Below, in pieces: positions 13,801 to 25,800 of a DNA stretch of 64,000 nucleotides (position 1 is the stretch's first letter; each line of letters opens with the position of its first letter). A program made the position numbers and the translations under genes. The DNA comes from Chlorocebus sabaeus (lineage: Eukaryota; Chordata; Mammalia; Primates; Cercopithecidae): positions 48,788,889 to 48,852,888 of the forward strand of contig NC_132928.1 in NCBI RefSeq assembly GCF_047675955.1. The letters run 5' to 3'. The notes below the pieces were generated by a model that did no database searches, was not told where the DNA came from, and saw nothing but the letters and a program-made list of their open reading frames with translations.

Positions 13801-16800
13801 TGAAATTGACAGATTCACATAGTTGTGTAATCATCACTTCCACAAGTAGGATATAGCACAGACCCATCACCCCAAAACGTTTCTCTGTATGCCTTCTGGT
13901 CCTTCCCCCATGTCCAGCACCTGGCAAACACTGAACTGTTTCCTGTTCCTATAATGTTGCCTTTTCCGGAATGTTGTGTCAGTGAAATTGTATAGTACAT
14001 GGCCTTCTGAGTCTAGCTTTTTCACTTAGCCTAACGCATTTGAGATGCGTCTATGTTGTTGTATGTAGCTGTAGTTTGTTCCTTTTTATTGCTGAATAGT
14101 ATTCTATTTTATATATATACACACTACAGTTTATCCACTCACTAGTTGAAGGACATGTGGGTTGTTTACAATTTTTGGCTGTTATTAGTAAAACTACTAT
14201 AAAAATGTGCAGGCTGTGTGAACACAAGTTTTCATTTCACTTAGGAGTGGGACTTTTGGGTCATATGTTAAATATATGTTTAAGAAACAACCAAACTCTC
14301 TTCCAAATGGCTGTACTATTGTGCCTTTCCACCAGTAAGGTATGAGGGTTCCGGTTACACCACCACCTTTCAGGCACTTCGCATTGTCAGTTTTGTTTTC
14401 ATTGTAATCCATTCTAAATATGTAGTAGTATCTAATTGAAGATTTAATTTACATGTCATTAATGATATTGGGCATCTTTTCCTGTGCTGTTTGTCATATG
14501 TATGTCTTTGCTGAGGTGACTGGTCAAATCTTTTGCCTTTTTTTTTTTTTTTTTTTAACACAGTTTTGCTCTGTCACGCAGACTGGAGTGCAATGGCATC
14601 ATCTCGGTTCACTGCAACCTCTGCCTCCCAGGTTCAAGGGATCCTCCTGCCTCAGCCTCCTGAGTAGCTGGGATTACAGGCACCTGCCACCATGCCAGGC
14701 TAATTTTTTGGTATTTTTAGGAGAGAGGAGGTTTCACCATGTTGATCAGGCTGGTCTTGAACTCCTGACCTCAAGTGATCTACCCGCCTTGACCTCCCAA
14801 AGTGCTGGGATTACAGGCATGAGCCACTGCGCCTGGCCTTGTTTAATTGGGTTTTTCTTATTAAGTTTTGAGAGTTTTAAAAAAATATATTCTGGATATG
14901 TCATTCATCAGATATGTAATTTGTAAATATCTTCTCCCTTAGTATATATTTTAATATTCCACTGGCAAAATGGAAATGTACATGAAGCTTTTTTGTGATG
15001 TATTGTTAAATAAGATGGTTGTCTCTAGGAAAAGCACTTATGTGATTGAGTTGTGAGTTGAAATAGCTGTTTTTCCCTGTAGCAAAATCTCATTTTTACT
15101 GGAGAGAATGATAAACTGGTTCCTCAGACTTGCAGGCTTTCTCAAATCTCAGAATTATCTAAAAAATTCTCAAGATATTTTCTCACAAATGAATGAGGTG
15201 AACCTGTCACTTCATGGAACATAACTGACAGTATTTTTACTAGTGATAAAATTAAAGCCTTTTGTTAAAAAAAAAAAAAAAAAATTTGGAGAGCCTATAT
15301 CAACTGCTGTGCTCTTACAGATTTCCAGTACTTAAGTTTTTCTGATGAAATTGGTGGTGATAGTAACAAATATGATTTTGGATACTGTGTAATGAAATGA
15401 GCTGGTATTTGGAGGTTCTGCAGTACTCAGTAGACTAATACTTTCCTAATGACCAGTACATGATGTTATAAAATCATCCAAAAGTGAAAGATCCAAAGTA
15501 CAGGTTGAGCATCTCAAATATGGAATGTTCCAAAATCCAAAACTTTTTAAGCACCAATAAGATGCTCAAAAGAAATGCTCATCGGAGCGTTTTGGATTTT
15601 GGATTTTCAGATTGGGGTGCTCAACTGGTAAGTATAATGCAAATATTCTAAATCTGAAAAAATCCCAAATATTTCTGGTCCCAAGCATTTTGGATAACGG
15701 AATCTCAACCTATATAAAATTGACCAATGGATCGTAGTGTATGGGAAACAAAGCTCCCTAATGACTGAGATACTCCTTCCCATTTTACTTGGTAAACTAC
15801 AAAAAACAAGAAAATTATTATTATAAAATAAAGTCTAAAAAGTTCTTTAATACAATTTTAGGATCCACATTGCAGCTAACCTTTAACAGCCAGTTGTCAA
15901 GTATTGGTATACGATCAGAAAAGTACATTCACAATTGTCCGAAAAGGCTATTAAAATTCTCCTCCGTTTTCCAAGTATATATCTGTATGAGGCTGGATTC
16001 TTATCATATGCTTCTACCAAAATGTATGTCCACAGACTGATGGTATAAGTGGATATGAGAGTCCACATTTATTAAGGAGATTTGCACAAATGTAAAACAA
16101 TGCGATTCTCACTACATTTTTTTTTGTTTTAGAATTTTTTAAATAAAATAAAATAATTTTTTAAATAAAAACATTGTTAACATGTAAGCTCACATTTTAA
16201 AGTTGACAAATATTTTTAAAATGTCTGTTTGAATTCCTGATATAGTAAATAGCATTAGATATATAGTATACATAACTCTAAGCTCTTTGGGGTCTTCAAT
16301 AATTTTGAAGAGTTCAAGAGTCTCCTGAGACCAAAGAAGTTCGTAGATTGCTACTTAGAATTTAATTCCAGCATAATTGTGTACTGGTGGTGGAGAACAA
16401 ACCTAAGCCTTAGCCCAAGGCTTCTTGGTTTGAGGCTTCTATTTCTCAAAAAGGAATTCATATTTACTTTACAGAATTGATAAATTTTATATTCTTTAAA
16501 AGATGTCTTTACAGATACCTCTTTAACTCTGTCTTGCATTATCACAGATGATACTCAGTACTTACAAATAAACCAATACAGTCAGCCCTCCATCTCTGTG
16601 GGTTCTAAATCTGTGGATTCAGCCAACTCAGGATTGAATATATTCAGTAAAAAGAAGAATGGTTGCATCTTTGCTGAACATGTACAGACTTTTTTTTTCT
16701 TACTCCCTAAACAATACAGTATAACAGCAATTTACATAGCATTTAAATTACATTAGGTATTATAAATCTAGAGATGATTTAAAGTATGTAGGAGGATGTG

Positions 16801-19800
16801 CGTAGGTTGTATGCAAATACTATGCCACTTTATATAAGGACTTCAGAATCTGCAGATTTGGTATCCTGTGGGGGTCCTGGAACCAATCCCCCCAGGATAC
16901 CAAAGGATGACTTACTTTGCATTAAGGAATGATACATAGCTCTTTCTCCACTGAATCACCCAGATCCCATAAAGAGTAAAGAAAATAGATTTGCACCTCA
17001 CTTAATTCTTCCCCATTTTGTCTTAAATAGGGTTGCTCGTTAGCACTGAAAGTCTAAAGGCTGACATGAAAGGAACAATGAGGTGACTTGCCTAAGCTAT
17101 AAACTAGATGTGAATAGACCTTGGTAGATTTGTTGTCCATTTGGCTTGCTTATTTACTCAGCCTGCGCCTAGTAGCTGTATTCTCTGTTTAACATTCAGC
17201 CTCTTAGCTCTCATCAGTACGCCATAGACCTAAATATTGTAAGGTGCTTTTCTTCATTTTTGTTAGTGCTTTCTTTTTTCCAGTACTTGAAACGTCATAG
17301 GGTATAGGATGCGTGTGAATTCTGTCTTAAAGCCATAGACAACAAACACCCTAATCATCTAGAACACTTTTTTCTCGTCTTTGTTCCAGAAGAAATCATA
17401 GAAGGATCAAAACAGTTCTTATAGTTTGGGAGCAGTGGGATATTAAACATGAGAGACCATATGGTTATAAAATGACTCCTTTTTGACTTTTATATGTGGT
17501 AGTATTAGATTATAACATTTAAATCGTGGATATTGGCCCAATGGTGGGGGTAAAAGTTCTTAAAATCTTGTGACTATATCTAATCTAAAAACACGCTAGA
17601 TCATAGCACTTAATGGCCTCGTCTCATTTTCTGAACAAGAAAAACACTCATCTGGCTGGGTGCGGTGGCTCATGCCTGTAATCCTAGTACTTTGGGAGGC
17701 CGAGGCAGGTGGATCACCTGAGGTCAGGAGTTCGAGACCAGCCTGGCCAAGATGGCGAAACCCCGTCTCTACTAAAAATACAAAAATTAGCCAGGCGTGG
17801 TGGCAGGCGCCTGTAATCCCAGCTACTTGGGAGGCTAAGGCAGAAGAGTTGCTTGAACCCAGGAGATGGAGGTTGCAGTGAGCCGAGATCGCACCACTTC
17901 ACTCCAGCCTGGGCAAAAGAGTAAGACTCCATCTCAAAAACAAAACAAAAACAAATGCTAATCTGGTATATGGTATTGCTTAATTAAGGAAAGTAGGTAT
18001 ATTTAAAGCTAATAATGTTTGGAAATTGAATGAGATTTTGGGTTTAAAAATTTCTCGGATTAAAATTGTTAACCTATAATAAAACGGGAGCTATATAAGA
18101 GTAACCTTCCCTCCAGCATTCTCATTCCTCCCATACCAAGAAAAGAAAGGCTATATTAGGACTTCTTCATCTGAGTATAAATTATTAATACTATCACACC
18201 AAGTGAAAGCATGTGGGAATACCCATTGCCCTTTAGTTGATTTGTAGGATTGCTTCATTATACTATTATGTATAGTCTGTTCAGAGAAAAATATTAAATT
18301 TGTCCTTCCCCAACAAACTTGATATTGTAGCTGCTTAAATAATGGATATTGTATTCCAAGCATCAGCTGAGAACATCATACTCAGACTGTGTATCAAAGT
18401 TTTGAACTTTGATATTTGTCTGTGAAGAGCCTTCTGTGGGAATGGTGGTTGCTGAGGATGGTGTATGATCATAAATGTTAGCCTAAATCCTTCAGTAACT
18501 TGTCCATGAAATGTTGCCTGTAATTTCTCTCCTTTGCCTCATCTTGATTACAGAGAGGTACAGAAAGCTGTCAACACTGCCCAGGGATTGTTTCAGAGAT
18601 GGACAGAGCTCCTCCAGGACCCCTCCACAGCAACAAGGGAAGAAATCGACTGGACCACCAACGAGCTGAGAAACAACCTCCGGAGCATAGAGTGGGATCT
18701 AGAGGACCTTGATGAAACCATCAATATCCTTTTCTGTGCTGTCTGTGCCATTTTGGGTAAACAGACAAATGGACAAGTTTTTCTCCAGTTGTTTCCACTA
18801 TGTAGATGAAACATTTTCTTTTATAATTGATTGATGTTTGTTGCTCTTCCTTGTACCATGATATGTTTAAAGTATTTGCCCAGTAAAGGTAGAGTAGCCA
18901 CATTCTTGTACAGTGTGTGACACATCCTGTACTATAAATATATATATATAAAGGCAGCATGGTGTAATGATTATGACTCTGGACCCCGGAATCAGATTGC
19001 CGGTGTTCAAGTCCTGGCTCCACCAATGTAAAGGGGGGGAAAAAAAACCCTGTTTTTCTTTTTTTTTTTAAAAATGTCTCTACCCTCACAACTCGGTATG
19101 ATATTTCTGACACTGTCTACGTGGAAATAGCATCAGGTCCCACAAGACTGCTCCCACTTCAGATGCCAGTTGCAAGCCCCAGGTTGACCAGGTATAAATA
19201 GGAGTTTCCACAACTCCCTCCATAGATCAAATTAATTTGATTTGCAAGAGCAGTTCACAGAACTCTGGGAAACAGTTTCCTTAGGTTTATCCGTTTATTG
19301 TAAAGGATATTACAAAGGATACAGATGAATGACCAGATGGAAGAGATGCTTGCAAGGTGTAGGAGAAGAGGTGCAGCACTTCCAGGCCCTCTTCAGGTGC
19401 CTCCAGGAACCTCCACATGTTCACCTATCTGGAAGCTTCCTGAACTCTGTCCTTTTGGGTGTTTGGGGAGGATTCATTTCGTAGGCATGATTGATCGCAT
19501 CAGTTGGCCATTGGTGATCAACTCAGCCGTCAGTCCCTTTCCCCTGGGGTGGGGTTGAGCAGGGGGCTGAAAGCTTCAACTGTCTAATCACATGGTTGGT
19601 TTCTCTGGGGACCAGCCCTCATCCTGAGGCTATCTAGAAACCCTCCCCCCACCCCCATCCCCCGCCATCAGTTATGCCATTAACATACAAAAGATACTCA
19701 TCACTCTGGAGATTCTAAGGGATCTAGGAGCTGTTTGCCAGGAATGAGGTGCAGAGACCAAATTTGTATTTATTATGTTATAGTATCACAACCAGTTACC

Positions 19801-22800
19801 ATGTTACTTGGGCCCTTCACTTAACCCCCTGTGCTTCAGTTTCCTCTTTAGTGGAAAGTTAGGATAACAAGAGTACCTAGCTCATAGGATTATTGGGATT
19901 ATACAGGTAAAGAGTTTAGAATGGTGCCTGGCAAACAGCTTATGTAATAGTGCTAGCAGTCATTATCATATAGAGTTACATATAGGCCAGTGTTACACTT
20001 TGGTAATTAGAGATCAAAAAATCTTTTTGTAGACTGTCATGTTTAAGCAGTGATGTTCAATGGGCGCCGTCCATTGAAGAGGCATCTTGTTCCATGAAAC
20101 TGCATTTAGTAAAAGCAGATCTGTTCTGCTAATTCATGGTGTTGATATGAAGTGAGTCCACTGATCTGACTCATGCACTGGAGAACTGTAAAAACTTCAT
20201 TATATGGCCTTTTCTTTTCAACTGGAAATCCCACTTAACCAAAACTTTAGAAGGAAGATACGCCACTTGCATGCTCTGAGTTCTGTTTTGTTTTTTTCTC
20301 TAAGTGAGATAAAGCATCAAGAAAACCAGCTTCTGTCAGGATCACCCTATAGTTAGCACAGATTCGTATGCAGTTGATACATGGAGTAAATTTTTGTTAT
20401 TCATGATGACCCCGGGTACCTTTTAAATTATTAAAAGGCAAGTATGTTCTCTAAGATTAGTGGCAAATATGTGAGGGGGCAGGATCAAAAGCACAGTTAC
20501 AGGGAGATAATTCTTCCGTTGAGACAGGAGGGAAGGAAAAAAAGTTAGGGGAGATAGAGAAAATGTGAGATTAAAAATACAAAAGTTTTAATATATACTC
20601 ATCATTCAACCAGCAAATGTTTATTGAGTATACTATGTGCCAGGCATTTTGTTGGTTATGGAGATTAGATTAATAAACACTATACCAGCCCTCACAGAAC
20701 TTTGAGTGGATAGGGATGGGGGACAGATGGTAATCAAATAATAACACAAATAGATACCTGCAGACTATGAAAGAGAAGTGTAGAGAGCTATGCGAGTGTC
20801 TGACATGGTGCGGCGGACCAGGCCAGAGGGTAAGGGAATGAGGGCACCTTCTCTGAAGAAGGCCTGATCTCCCTCGATTAAGAAGTAGGGTTAGCATCTT
20901 GGCATAATTGGAAGTGGTGTGGAATGGCAGGAGAAAAAGACATGCAAAAGCTGGCTTAGTAAAGATGATCAGGAGTCAAAAAAGGATAGACTCAAGTGTT
21001 GGCAAACAGGAAGAACCCAGCTCAGCTGTCGTCAGATAGCCCTAAGTGTTTGTAGTAAAGCTCATCAGCAGGGGCTGTGCTTCCTAATCCGACAGGCCAT
21101 CTCTGTCTTGGGGCAAAGGGATCCTCCCTCCAGTGGCTGCAGGCAGAGGAAGTCAGAGAATGATTGGTGTCCAGCTGACTATGTTTTCAGAAAGTGTGAG
21201 CCAGATTTTATTTGTTTGCATGTGAGAGATTCAGTGAGTTAACAGGATGTTGTCAGGCTTTGATGATGAAATTGTTTTACCTTGACTTTTTGACCTACGC
21301 ATAGTTGAAGCAAATCCTAGAAAATTTAACCTCGATGCAACTGAATTGAGTATAAGAAAAGCCTTCATTACAAGTACTCGGCAAGTTGTCAGGGTAAGGA
21401 ATATGATCTTATTGTGTTATCTGTATAAGAAATAGCCAGACTTCTTAGAGCTCTTTCCCTTAATCGTAAACTAATAGGTCACCTCTGAAACCACTTTTTA
21501 AATATGAGCTTCCCCACATATAATTTCTCTTATTGGCTGGACATAGTGGCTCATGCCTGTAATCCCAGCACTTTGGGAGGCAGAGGTGGGTGGATCACTT
21601 GAGCCCAGGAATTTGAAACCAGTCCGGGCAACATGATGAAACCCCGTCTCTACAAAAAAAAAATTAGAAAAATTAGCTGGACATGGTGGTGGACACCTGT
21701 AGTCTCAACTACATGGAAGACCAAGATGGGAGGCCGAGGTGGGAGGATCATGAAAGCTGTGATCATGTGACTGCACCCTCAAAAAAAAAAATTCTGTGAT
21801 TGAAGAAAAAGAAATCTGTTTTTAGCCTTTCTTTTTTTGACACGAGGTCTCACTGTGTTGCCCAGGCTGAAGTGCGGTGGCACGATCTTGGCTGACTGCA
21901 GCCTCTGCCTTCCGGCTCAAGTGTTTCTCCTGCCTCAGCCTCCCAAGTAGCTGGGACTACAGGCGTGCACTACCACACCAAGCTAATTTTTTGTAGAGAC
22001 AGGGTTCACCATGTTGCTCAGGCTGGTCTTGAACTCCTGAACTCAAGCAGTTCGCCTGCCTCGGCCTCTGAAGGTGCTAGGATTACCTGCGTGAGCCACC
22101 ATGCCCGGCCCGTCAGGCTTATTTCCGAGAGTAAAAATAAGACAGTAATCTGCTGGCTTTGGGCAGGGTACATTCAAATGGTGTCATCCTGAATGATTAG
22201 ACCCTTGTCCATATCTCTAGTTTCTTCAAGCTGGTTATCTTTCTCACTTTTTATTTCTTAGTGTACTCTATTTCTTGATGAACAAAACAATTACTATTGT
22301 AGAAACCATTTGGTTTTTTGATTGATTGGTAATCACTTTGCATTGTTGAAGAGTGACTCTTACTGGGTTTGGATAGCGGCCTCTTCCGCCATCTGAATTG
22401 CTTCTGGAACTCTTGCAACCTATGTTACTGACATTTCCATATGTAACTACTTGACAGCCATTCCAGAGTTATCCAGAGCAAACAAGCATCTATCAGAGTG
22501 TAAAAAATTGATCCAAGTGACAAATCTTTAGTTCTAAGTTATTTAGAATGATACCCATTATTAAATAATCCAAGAAAAAATATTATTTAAGTACAATCTT
22601 GTGTCATTAAAATGTTTCATATTTTGAAACTATATGGCTAAGCCATTTGATTAGCATAACTAGATGTAAGAGAACCAGCTGTCTTTAACATATGTACTAG
22701 AAAGCAGCTTCCTTGAATAAAAAGACTTGGGATCATACCAGTGCTAACATATGGCTTTTTAAGAGTCATCTTAGGCAGGAACCTTAGTATGTGTTTGCCA

Positions 22801-25800
22801 AAGTCTTTAATATCATGTGATTTCCTTTGGAAATTATTTCAAATGGTAGATTATCACTGAACTTTATATGTTCTTGTTACTTGTTTTATTCATTAGTTGC
22901 CTTTCTATATACATAGATGTAAATTGTTTATAAAGAAACCCACATTTTAGTGAGGGAGAAACCTTTCTGAACCTCAGATACCCCATCCACAGTGAGTGTT
23001 TGGATTAGACATTCTTAATTTCTAGCCAGTTCAAAATACTGTTCGGATGAGGAAGCCTTGTTGTTAGGTGACATATTTTTTGTAAGATAAGTACATCCCC
23101 AATTATTTTGTATAAGTTTTTCTTTTTTTTTTTTTTTTGTAGTAGGTTTTTTGAAGGATACTCCTATAGACGTTAATATTTAAGTGGGGCCTTGCAGTGA
23201 AGCATATGTCCTTAACCTTAATCATTATATGTATTCTTTCTGCAAGGTAGACTTAGGAAGTTTTCAGATTGAAATTTAGAGGTTCATATATTGAAAATTA
23301 AGTTCGTTGGTATAATGGAAAGAAGAATCCAAAGTTCATTTTCTAGTATTTGAAAAGCTTTTTAAAGTACATTCTTAGAAAGAGGTTGATATGGTTTAGC
23401 TGTTTCCTCACCGAGAATCTCATCTTGAATTGTGATCCCTGTAATCCCCATGGGTCAAAGGAGAGACCAGGTGGAGGTAATTGAATCAAGGGGGCAGTTT
23501 CTCCCATGCTGTTCTCATGATAGTGAGTGAGTCTCATGAGGTCTGATGGTTTCATAAGGGGCTCTTCCCACTTTGCTCTGTCACTCTTGCCTGCTGCCTT
23601 GTGAAGAAGTTGCCTTGCTTCACCTGCTGCCATGATTGTAAGTTTCCTGAGGCTTCCCCAGCCATGCTGAATTGTGAGTCAATTAAACCTCTTTCCCTTA
23701 TAAATTACCCAGTCTTGGGCAGTTATTCATAGCAGTGTGAGAACAGAGTAATAAGAGGTATTCTAAATCAAGTTAGTACTTCAAAATCTTACTGTCCTTT
23801 TAGAGTTGAGATCTAAACTATACTTAACTATGTGATCCACCTGAATATTTTAGGGTTCTAAATCATTTTTGTTTAAATTTATGACCCCTCTAGGGGAAGC
23901 TGTTAGTATTTACCAGTGGTAGGCTAACAGTACCTAACTGAGCTTTTGCTGATATGATTTTAATATATTCTAGTTGAAAGTCCTGTAGAAGAGAAGGAAA
24001 TAGCAATGGTGCTAACTCGATTAAAAATAAAAACAAAATACACTTTGTGTAATTCCATATTACCACATTTAGCTAAACAGTGTTTGTACGTAGAGATTTC
24101 TGGGTTCTGGGTGGAGGAGCTCAATAGGGAGCAGAGAGTTAGTAGATTTGGAAAATGAGATGAAATGAAGTTCAAACTAGGAATTTGTACAAATTTATGT
24201 TAGCTCTTCTGTTACTATTACTAGTGGGCTTTCATTTAATGTTGCTGCAAAATTTTGATTGACTTTGTCTTTCAAACAGTGTATTCTACTTATGCTTTCT
24301 CTTTCATAGGCAGGGGAGTCAGTGATACTCTACGCATTTTGTTTTTTGTTTTTTTTTTCTCTTTTTGCTTCAACCTGAAGAAGTAAATTGCCTGTTTCTT
24401 CTTGATTAATGTCCATTGGTTATGCCTTTAGTAAGCCTTCCTTGTTTAGAATCTTGTGTATGTTTTTCCAAGCATTTTTTAAGTCCGTACAAATTCAGTT
24501 TTGCTGGCAGTTTTTAGTGAAGAAACCAAAATATTCAAGTTTTCATGTAAATAGCTTTCATGTTTTTGAGGTAATCATTTTTATTCTTGTGGAGTCACCT
24601 ATACACAAAGATTCTGCATGTGAAATTTTTGTGTTTTGGAAATATATCCTAGAAGTGACTTTGGTTTAATTTAGGATCAAGAGGTTTTGCAGTATATGGC
24701 GGAACAACAGTGTGAATATAAGGGGTAAGGGAACCTGAGTTCTAGGCTAAGCTGTGACCTTAATAAATCTTAACTATGGTAAGTCATTCAACCTCCCTAG
24801 ATCTCAGTTTTATCTATGAAATAATCCTCACTAACATTCTCTGACTTTTACTTTAAAAGTTAGAATCAGAACTATTACCCTCTCCACGAAAAAACTGAAC
24901 CTGCTCCAATGTGAGAATTGTTTACAGTCAATTATAAGTCAAGATGGAAATGGCTTTGGTTAATCAAAAAGGGTGAAGTATCCAGTGTGTGCACAGATGA
25001 CCTTGAAATGTAAGAGTTATGAGTGGGAAGCACTGGGATTTATGATGTCTCATTCATTCAGCTTGGAAGACAGTGTGAAATGGGAACAGAAGCATAAATA
25101 ACCAGGACATTTGTTGTTCCTTTGGCAGATGAACCATATTTTATTGGGACTCACTGCTTGACTGCTGGTTCTAAACCTCATGTGTTAAAAAGAAGATGAG
25201 TAATTATGTTTTTGGCATGATAGATTGTTACAAGATGTTTGAAACTATTTAGTAACATAGTTTAAGATCCCAAATTCCAATATGAAGGTGTTCTGTTGTG
25301 TGGTATCTGCTGACTTTTGACCTACATGAATAAAGTGCCATCTTAGAAGTGAAAGCCAGTGGGGTGTGGTGGCTCACACCAGTAATCCCAGCACTTTGGG
25401 AGGCTGAGGCGGGCAGATCACTTGAGGTCAGGAGTTTGAGACCACCCTGGCCAACAGGGTGAAACTCTGTCTCTACTAAAAATACAAAAATTAGCTGGGT
25501 GTGGTGGCAGACTCCTGCAGTCCCAGCTACTTGGGAGGCAGAGTGGGAGAATTGTTTGAACTCAGAGACAGAGGTTGCAGTGAACTGAGGTTGTGCCACT
25601 GCACTCCAGCCTGGGAGACACAGTGAGACTCCTTCTCAAAAAAAAAAAAAAAAAAAAAAAAAATGAAAGCCATAGATCCTTACCTGTAGGTGGTGGTGGT
25701 CACTGGTCACATACAGGATGCCGACCTACATGGCTGTTGGAAGAATCTGCCTCATCAGGGCAACACCCATGCAGGCACACATAACCCCACATGGTTTTTA

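Larger units (their letters stand above)
1669..18553 (+). other. STX6: STX6 intron 1 (16.9 kb)
   Basis: A GT-AG first intron, the largest in the gene. It holds the Alu, MITE, MIR, LTR, L1 and Tigger copies listed separately. The stretches 1,900-3,780, 11,395-13,100, 14,950-15,490, 15,720-16,575, 16,915-17,650 and 17,960-18,550 show no gene, and I recognise nothing certain in them. The interval 7,600-8,050 and 8,520-9,060 reads like old L2-type mammalian repeat. Confidence 0.8.
18724..21298 (+). other. STX6: STX6 intron 2: U12-type AT-AC intron
   Basis: The intron begins ATATCCTTTT, the minor-spliceosome 5' splice-site consensus. It ends TTTTTGACCTAC, with a branch-site match TACCTTGAC whose adenosine at 21,285 is 13 nt from the AC end. 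Removing exactly this interval restores the codons ATC AGC ATA GTT GAA for Ile-Ser-Ile-Val-Glu, as in the known protein. It is 2,575 bp long. It holds a split MIR (18,950-19,060 and 19,785-19,965) interrupted by an LTR-like repeat, and a Gly/Ala-free unrecognised stretch at 19,965-21,280 with an old L2/MIR-like piece at 20,590-20,880. Confidence 0.93.

Noticed and set aside
14453..14926. 157-codon + frame
   Set aside because: It is translated antisense Alu plus L1 text, as are the frames at 6,977, 9,498, 25,249, 34,473, 39,841, 40,626 and 55,584.
18724..18809. Extension of STX6 exon 2 past 18,723 with a GT at 18,757
   Set aside because: Using GTAAAC at 18,757 would add residues absent from syntaxin 6 and would not restore the phase at exon 3. 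The AT-AC boundary fits exactly.
21300..21304. Alternative AG acceptor 'cgcatag' for exon 3
   Set aside because: Starting at 21,305 loses Ser-Ile and shifts the frame to an immediate stop. There is no polypyrimidine tract.
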